Assembly: GCA_002360635.1 (NCBI GenBank)
Contig: DEQW01000001.1
Span: forward strand, 808,036-872,035
Direction of reading: 5' to 3'
DNA length: 64,000 bases
From: Flavobacteriaceae bacterium UBA3356
GTDB taxonomy: Bacteria > Bacteroidota > Bacteroidia > Flavobacteriales > Flavobacteriaceae
Positions 59,474-64,000 of the stretch are shown piece after piece. Each line of letters opens with the position of its first letter. The stretch's first letter is position 1. A program made the position numbers and the translations under genes. The notes below the pieces were generated by a model, which made no database searches, was not told the DNA's origin, and saw nothing but the letters and a program-made list of their open reading frames with translations.

Positions 59474-61804
59474 GTGATGAAAAAAACAGTTGATTTCAAA
59501 GAAATTAGACTAAAAGAGGGTGTTTTTCTTACGCTATATCCTATAGGAAACTACGCCAAAATTTTTGAAATTGATGCAGCCGAAGCGGAAGAATTTGGCG
59601 AAGCTCCTATTCAAATATTAGAATCTAAACGTTATGAATATGAGTTTTCTAAAAATGAATATCAGCTTGAAGCCACAAAAGAATGTATTCCTTCTAAAAA
59701 TAAAAGAAGTAGTCGAGGAATTATCGCACCAGGTAATTACGTAGGTACTTTAGAACTCAGTATAATAAATGAGAAAGAGAATTTAAAAACTCATCTTGAA
59801 GTTTTAGCTACTAAGTTTGATGCTGCTAATGATTATGACAAAAGTTATCGGGAAAATTATCGTTCTATGATTGAGGATATAACCGATAAGTGCACGGAGC
59901 TATTAATGCAATCCAACTCTCCGGTAAACCAATATTTTGAACCTGACTTTTCCCAGAGTAACAAAACACTCTATCAAAAATTTAGCTTTGTAAAATCAAT
60001 TCTTAATAAAGAAGAGTTTGAAGAGTGTATATTACGTATTTTTTCTTCCCCTAAAACAACTTGGGTTAATAAAGAAGAACATGCTGACATAAGAAGCCTG
60101 AAGCGTTTTACAAATAAAAACATAAAAGAACTATTAAGAGGGGCGAATAGAATACCTCTTCCTGAAGAACACTATTTATCTAAAACAACAATATTAAAAG
60201 ATGTTCCCACAAAAATAAATAGCTATAAACAAGAACCTTCCCTAGATAATCCAGAAAATCGATTTATTAAACATACGCTAAAAGTTTATTTACAATTCTG
60301 TGAAGATTGCAGTGCTGCTTTTGAGTCAGGTTCTAAAGATCAAAAAGAAGCAGACTTTATCGCTAGTAAGTTAGAACACTTTTTAAACCATTCCTTCTTT
60401 AAAGAAATTTCCCGCCCAACCACCTTAAAGCTAAATTCCCCCACGCTGCAACGAAAAAGCGGCTACCGACAAATTTTAAAATCGTGGTTAATGTTTGACT
60501 TAGCTTCCAAACTAAGTTGGACAGGAGGGGAAGATGTCTATAATGCAGGGAAGCGTGATATTGCCACACTTTATGAATATTGGTTGTTTTTTGTGTTATA
60601 CGACCTATTTAAAGCCAAGTTTAAATTGTCCAAGCTTACCCACGAGGATAAACCCTATGCCCATTTATTTGAAAAAACAAAAAACGGCCTTAATCTTATT
60701 ATAAAATCAGGAGAATACACAGCATTACAAGGAAGTACGATTATAAGAAATAGGGCTTTAAATATAAAATTTTCATTCAACAGAACTTTTTCTGGGAGTA
60801 AGGATGGTTATCCAAACCCTGGGAGTTGGACTATGGCAATGCGACCAGATTATACCTTGAGTGTATGGCCAAAAGAATTAGACGACGTAGTTGCCGAAAA
60901 AGAAGAGCAAATCGTTCACATTCACTTTGATGCAAAGTATAAGGTGAATCATTTTAAGGTTAAAACAAATGAGGATAACAAAGAACTTACAAAAGAAGAG
61001 GAGCAAGAAGAACTAAACAAAATAAAGACTGAGGAACGCAGCGGTAAATTTAAAAATGCAGATTTATTGAAAATGCATGCTTATAAAGATGCCATTCGGA
61101 GAACAGGTGGTGCTTATATTCTGTATCCTGGAAATAAGGAAGCTAGGTTTAAGGGTTTTCATGAACTAATACCTGGATTAGGAGCATTTGCTTTAAATCC
61201 TAACAATGAAGATGGTGATGTTGCAGCGTTATCTAAGTTTATAGATGAGGTAGTATATCATTTAGTGAACAGAGCTTCTCAACGGGAGAACATCGCTGCA
61301 AAAACCTATGAAATAACAAAAGATGGAAAGTCTAAGCCTTTTAACGAACCGATTCCAGAATACTTGGATGGGAGAAAACTAATACCGGATGAGGTTCATG
61401 TTTTAGTAGGTTTTTATAATTCTGAAGAACAATACGATTGGATTAAAAAAGGAAATTATAACTTCAGAATGGGCTCAGGCAATGGTTCTTTGGTTTTAGA
61501 TAAAGAAACCATTTCTGCTAAATATTTATTACTCCATACACATGGAGAAAAATCAAGTGGAGATCTTTGGCGTATCACAAGTAAGGGGCCAAAAGTGTTT
61601 TCTAGATTAAATTTAGAAAAGAAAGGTTATCCTAAAGCAAAAAATGATAAGGATTACCAAAAACACTATTTAGTTATTGATATTGAAAAAGTTGAGTCCA
61701 AAGAATTTGAAAATAAAAAATGGAGTTTAAAAAAATTTAAGTCAGGAAGAACTTCAGCTTATCCATTTACAACAACTTTAAGAGAATTAATGAGTTCAAA
61801 TTGA
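59474..61804 (+). CDS. McrC-like nuclease with DUF2357-type region and C-terminal PUA-like domain
   Basis: 776 residues. The N-terminal ~350 residues are beta-rich and then helical, as in DUF2357/McrC-type proteins. The McrC landmark YEYWLFFVLYDLF lies near residue 367. The PD-(D/E)xK nuclease core follows with MRPDYTLSVWP (near 455) and HFDAKYK (D-x-K near 486). Residues about 630-776 form an additional domain not present in E. coli McrC (VLVGFYNSEEQYDWI, YLLLHTHGEKSSGDLWRI, HYLVIDIEK). Its beta-strand pattern suggests a PUA-like (EVE/ASCH) modified-base reader; that assignment is mine. It is four bases behind the McrB-like gene. Confidence 0.85.
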   Translation: MMKKTVDFKEIRLKEGVFLTLYPIGNYAKIFEIDAAEAEEFGEAPIQILESKRYEYEFSKNEYQLEATKECIPSKNKRSSRGIIAPGNYVGTLELSIINEKENLKTHLEVLATKFDAANDYDKSYRENYRSMIEDITDKCTELLMQSNSPVNQYFEPDFSQSNKTLYQKFSFVKSILNKEEFEECILRIFSSPKTTWVNKEEHADIRSLKRFTNKNIKELLRGANRIPLPEEHYLSKTTILKDVPTKINSYKQEPSLDNPENRFIKHTLKVYLQFCEDCSAAFESGSKDQKEADFIASKLEHFLNHSFFKEISRPTTLKLNSPTLQRKSGYRQILKSWLMFDLASKLSWTGGEDVYNAGKRDIATLYEYWLFFVLYDLFKAKFKLSKLTHEDKPYAHLFEKTKNGLNLIIKSGEYTALQGSTIIRNRALNIKFSFNRTFSGSKDGYPNPGSWTMAMRPDYTLSVWPKELDDVVAEKEEQIVHIHFDAKYKVNHFKVKTNEDNKELTKEEEQEELNKIKTEERSGKFKNADLLKMHAYKDAIRRTGGAYILYPGNKEARFKGFHELIPGLGAFALNPNNEDGDVAALSKFIDEVVYHLVNRASQRENIAAKTYEITKDGKSKPFNEPIPEYLDGRKLIPDEVHVLVGFYNSEEQYDWIKKGNYNFRMGSGNGSLVLDKETISAKYLLLHTHGEKSSGDLWRITSKGPKVFSRLNLEKKGYPKAKNDKDYQKHYLVIDIEKVESKEFENKKWSLKKFKSGRTSAYPFTTTLRELMSSN

Positions 61805-61841
61805 TCTAACTACTTTACTTCTTCGGTAGAGATATGAGCTA

Positions 61842-62792
61842 TTACTCATACTCCCCCTTCAAATTCGTTAACATTTTCTCTGTCATTTCATCCAACGAAT
61901 ATTGATGCTGCCAACCCCAATCATTACGGGCTTTACTGTCGTCAATACTACTGGGCCAACTATCAGCAATAGCTTGTCTAAAATCGGGTTCGTAGCTAAT
62001 TGTAAATTCAGGGATGTGTTTTTTAATGCTTTCCGTAATTTCCTCAGGATTAAAACTTATCGCCGATAAATTGTAAGAGCTTTTTACTTTAATATCCTTT
62101 TCATCTGCTTCCATAATGCCTACGGTTGCCCTAATGGCATCTTCCATATACATCATAGGCAAAGTGGTTTCAGCATTTAAAAAACAGATGTAGTTTTTGT
62201 GTTTTAAGGCTTTATGGTAAATATCAACAGCATAATCGGTAGTGCCGCCACCAGGAAGGGTTTTGTAGCTAATTATACCAGGATAACGAATGCTTCGCAC
62301 ATCGACCCCAAAGCGTTTGTTGTAATACTCGCACCAACGTTCGCCGGTTTGTTTACTTATTCCGTAAACGGTGGAGGGCTCCATCACAGTACGTTGTGGC
62401 GTGTCCTGTTTTGGGGTTGTAGAACCAAAAACAGCAATACTGGAAGGCCAAAATACTTTGTCCACTTTACCTTCTTTGGCGAGGTTTAAAACGTTGAAAA
62501 GTGAATTCATATTCAGGTTCCAAGCTTTCATAGGGAATTTTTCGCCAGTGGCCGAAAGCATTGCAGCCATTAAATACACATCGGTTATCTCATAATTAAT
62601 CACTACGTCCTGCACGGCATCATAATCCATAGCGTCCAACACTTCAAAAGGGCCGCTTTCCATTAATTCGTCATTCCCTTCACGTATATCGCTGGCGACT
62701 ACTTTATGAGAGCCAAATTTTTCACGTAGAAAGTTGGTCAATTCGGTTCCTATTTGCCCGCAAGCACCTATAATGAGAATTCTTTTTTTCAT
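61842..62792 (-). CDS. tdh: L-threonine 3-dehydrogenase, SDR type
   Basis: 316 residues from the ATG at 62792 (MKKRILIIGACGQIG); the longer frame starts at a TTG that forms part of the -7 box. The Rossmann motif is GACGQIGTEL and the catalytic pair is in STVYGISKQTGE (Y-x3-K). LPGGGTTDYAVDIY and the late WPSSIDDSKARNDWGW are characteristic of short-chain-type threonine dehydrogenases. It oxidises threonine to 2-amino-3-ketobutyrate with NAD. It converges with the McrC-like gene and is divergent from the lipoprotein gene. Confidence 0.93.
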   Translation of the reverse strand: MKKRILIIGACGQIGTELTNFLREKFGSHKVVASDIREGNDELMESGPFEVLDAMDYDAVQDVVINYEITDVYLMAAMLSATGEKFPMKAWNLNMNSLFNVLNLAKEGKVDKVFWPSSIAVFGSTTPKQDTPQRTVMEPSTVYGISKQTGERWCEYYNKRFGVDVRSIRYPGIISYKTLPGGGTTDYAVDIYHKALKHKNYICFLNAETTLPMMYMEDAIRATVGIMEADEKDIKVKSSYNLSAISFNPEEITESIKKHIPEFTISYEPDFRQAIADSWPSSIDDSKARNDWGWQHQYSLDEMTEKMLTNLKGEYE

Positions 62793-62822
62793 AGTAGCAT
62801 TTTTAATCTTATTCAAGAAGCG

Positions 62823-62830
62823 CAAAGATA
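62823..62830 (-). promoter_or_regulatory. -7 box for tdh
   Basis: TATCTTTG on the minus strand, 31 bases before the ATG. It decides the start codon. Confidence 0.65.
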
Positions 62831-62887
62831 CTCATTATACAAGGGACTTCTTTAACAGAAAACTAACTTAATTTTACAGATTAGCCT

Positions 62888-62895
62888 TATCTTTG
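62888..62895 (+). promoter_or_regulatory. -7 box for the lipoprotein gene
   Basis: TATCTTTG. It overlaps the TTG that opens the longer frame, so the start is the ATG at 62917. Confidence 0.65.
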
Positions 62896-62916
62896 TCTGT
62901 AATAGAGAATTGCAGA

Positions 62917-63504
62917 ATGAATCAATTTTTATCTTTTTTTTTAGTCGTTTCGGCTAGTATACTTTTAACTAACTGCGGAAACAAGGAAACACAAAACGAA
63001 GTAGAACAGGAAATAGAAGAAACGAACTCGCGCTACGGAAATAAAGAAATTTCTTTTCCTCAACTTTCCGAAAAAGTACGGACTTATACCAGCCAATGGG
63101 GAGCTTTTGAAGACTTTGAAGCCGAGGCAAAAGCCATTAATAACGCTACGATATCCGAATTGAAAAACCGCACCGAACGCTTAATGAATTTTACAGATTC
63201 TATTGCTAAAAAACTTCCTGATACCTTAGCTGTACAATCCATAGAATCTCGCGTTATGGTGGCGCAGACAAGAGCACACTTATTAGATCAATTAGTTCAT
63301 AGAAGTAGAATAGACTCTGTAAAACTTCAAACTTATATAGAAGAAATGAATGCAGCTACCAGTAATTTATTTGTTCAATTAAACGATAAGTTTAAAAAAG
63401 ATGCCATAGACCAACAACGCATTGATACCGAGAAAAAAGAAATTGAAGAACAAAAAAGAATGCGAGACTCCATATTTCAACAAGAAATTGAAGATAAAAA
63501 CTAA
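62917..63504 (+). CDS. Coiled-coil lipoprotein of unknown function
   Basis: 195 residues from the ATG at 62917 (MNQFLSFFLVV). The lipoprotein signal peptide has lipobox LTNC (cysteine near residue 20). The mature protein is almost entirely helical and charged, with coiled-coil stretches (IDQQRIDTEKKEIEEQKRMR near the end). I do not recognise the family. The anchored helical form suggests an envelope spacer or chaperone-like role. It is followed 82 bases later by an M13 peptidase gene on the same strand. Confidence 0.7.
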   Translation: MNQFLSFFLVVSASILLTNCGNKETQNEVEQEIEETNSRYGNKEISFPQLSEKVRTYTSQWGAFEDFEAEAKAINNATISELKNRTERLMNFTDSIAKKLPDTLAVQSIESRVMVAQTRAHLLDQLVHRSRIDSVKLQTYIEEMNAATSNLFVQLNDKFKKDAIDQQRIDTEKKEIEEQKRMRDSIFQQEIEDKN

Positions 63505-63586
63505 CGATAATTGTAACAATATCAATTTTTTGATACTTATATAAATAACATAAACTTTAAAAAAGTACTAATTCAATAACCAAACA

Positions 63587-64000
63587 ATGAAAACAAGTAT
63601 GCTAAAATCTGTTTTTGCTGTGGCGGTACTTACTATAGCTGTAAGTGCATGTGACAACAAGGACAAAAAAATGGCTCAGGCCGAAAAAGAAGAGCGCGGG
63701 ATTATCCTTTCAAATATGGATACAACCGTTAATCCACAAACCGATTTTTACAACTACGTAAACGGAACATGGATGGAAAACACTGAAATTCCAGACGATC
63801 AGGTACGCTGGGGTGGTTTTGGTGTGCTAAGAAAAAAGACCGACCAGGATATGTTGTCCATTTTGGATAAAGCAAAAGAAAGCGACAAGTATGCCGAAGA
63901 TACAGACCAAGCCAAAGCATTAATGATCTTTGAATCAAAGTTGGATACTGTAGCTCGTGATGAAGCTGGTGTAACACCTTTACAACCTGCGTTAGATAAA
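63587..64000 (+). CDS. M13-family zinc metallopeptidase, lipoprotein (partial)
   Basis: Only the first 138 residues are inside the window; the frame is open to the edge. A lipoprotein signal peptide (lipobox VSAC) is followed by the M13 N-terminal segment MDTTVNPQTDFYNYVNGTWM, then WGGFGVLRKKTDQDM. This is diagnostic of neprilysin/PepO-type peptidases. The catalytic HExxH lies outside. It would be an exported endopeptidase acting on short peptides. Confidence 0.88.
   Translation, partial: MKTSMLKSVFAVAVLTIAVSACDNKDKKMAQAEKEERGIILSNMDTTVNPQTDFYNYVNGTWMENTEIPDDQVRWGGFGVLRKKTDQDMLSILDKAKESDKYAEDTDQAKALMIFESKLDTVARDEAGVTPLQPALDK

Noticed and set aside
57134..61804. Type I or III restriction-modification system
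   Set aside because: No methyltransferase or specificity subunit lies nearby. The AAA+ motifs and the DUF3578 domain fit McrB, not an HsdR or Res helicase.

Overview
This is a 64-kb chromosomal segment of a low-GC marine-type Flavobacteriaceae (phylum Bacteroidota). The assignment rests on the repeated Bacteroidota -7 promoter box TAnnTTTG ahead of more than twenty genes, the lack of Shine-Dalgarno sequences, a type IX secretion C-terminal sorting domain, a CarboxypepD_reg/TonB receptor, a prokaryotic HU-SPOR protein, and typical flavobacterial gene neighbourhoods. No genus is claimed. Genes are tightly packed and no gene-free stretch exceeds about 270 bases. No rRNA, insertion sequence, integrase or CRISPR array was seen.

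Layout. 1-8.8 kb is housekeeping: a partial trhO-like gene, recA, an ECF sigma factor with its anti-sigma/beta-barrel partner, an acyltransferase, trpS, dprA, an HU-SPOR protein and an acyl-CoA thioesterase. 8.8-13.4 kb is a sulfide/persulfide locus: a Crp/Fnr regulator, a TauE exporter, a TPMT-family methyltransferase, an MBL-rhodanese persulfide dioxygenase and two YeeE halves. Two of its promoters carry a GTAAC-N4-G(T/A)TAC site at identical distance from the -7 box. 13.4-18.4 kb is a minus-strand run (dut, nucleotidyltransferase, TPR, DUF4292 lipoprotein, EnvC-like). 18.6-24.6 kb is a minus-strand haem operon hemA-C-D-E-X-EI24-hemF. A PchR-like AraC regulator and hemH are divergent from it, and hemJ follows after a MATE pump and a T9SS cargo protein.

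30-43 kb holds metabolic and envelope genes: a histidine kinase, enoyl-CoA hydratase, S15 and S9 peptidases, a radical SAM protein, a TPR-AraC regulator, an HD hydrolase, a second PlsC, bacilliredoxin and a TerB-DnaJ protein. 43-50.5 kb is a metal-homeostasis block: a thioredoxin, a TonB receptor, a divergent DtxR-type regulator, a ZIP transporter, and a convergent feoA-feoB-Cys-rich peptide operon. 50.5-55 kb carries a SCO1 protein, RseP, tRNA-Asn, an SdiA-regulated-like protein, a DedA/VTT protein and tRNA-Arg.

55-62 kb is the most accessory-looking part. The 3' end of tRNA-Arg is duplicated (18 bp exact), followed by an oversized PLP enzyme and a two-gene McrB/McrC-type anti-phage module whose McrC-like partner has an extra C-terminal domain. 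The window closes with threonine dehydrogenase, a lipoprotein and the start of an M13 peptidase. Many start codons were moved downstream of the longest open frame because a -7 promoter box lies inside the longer frame.
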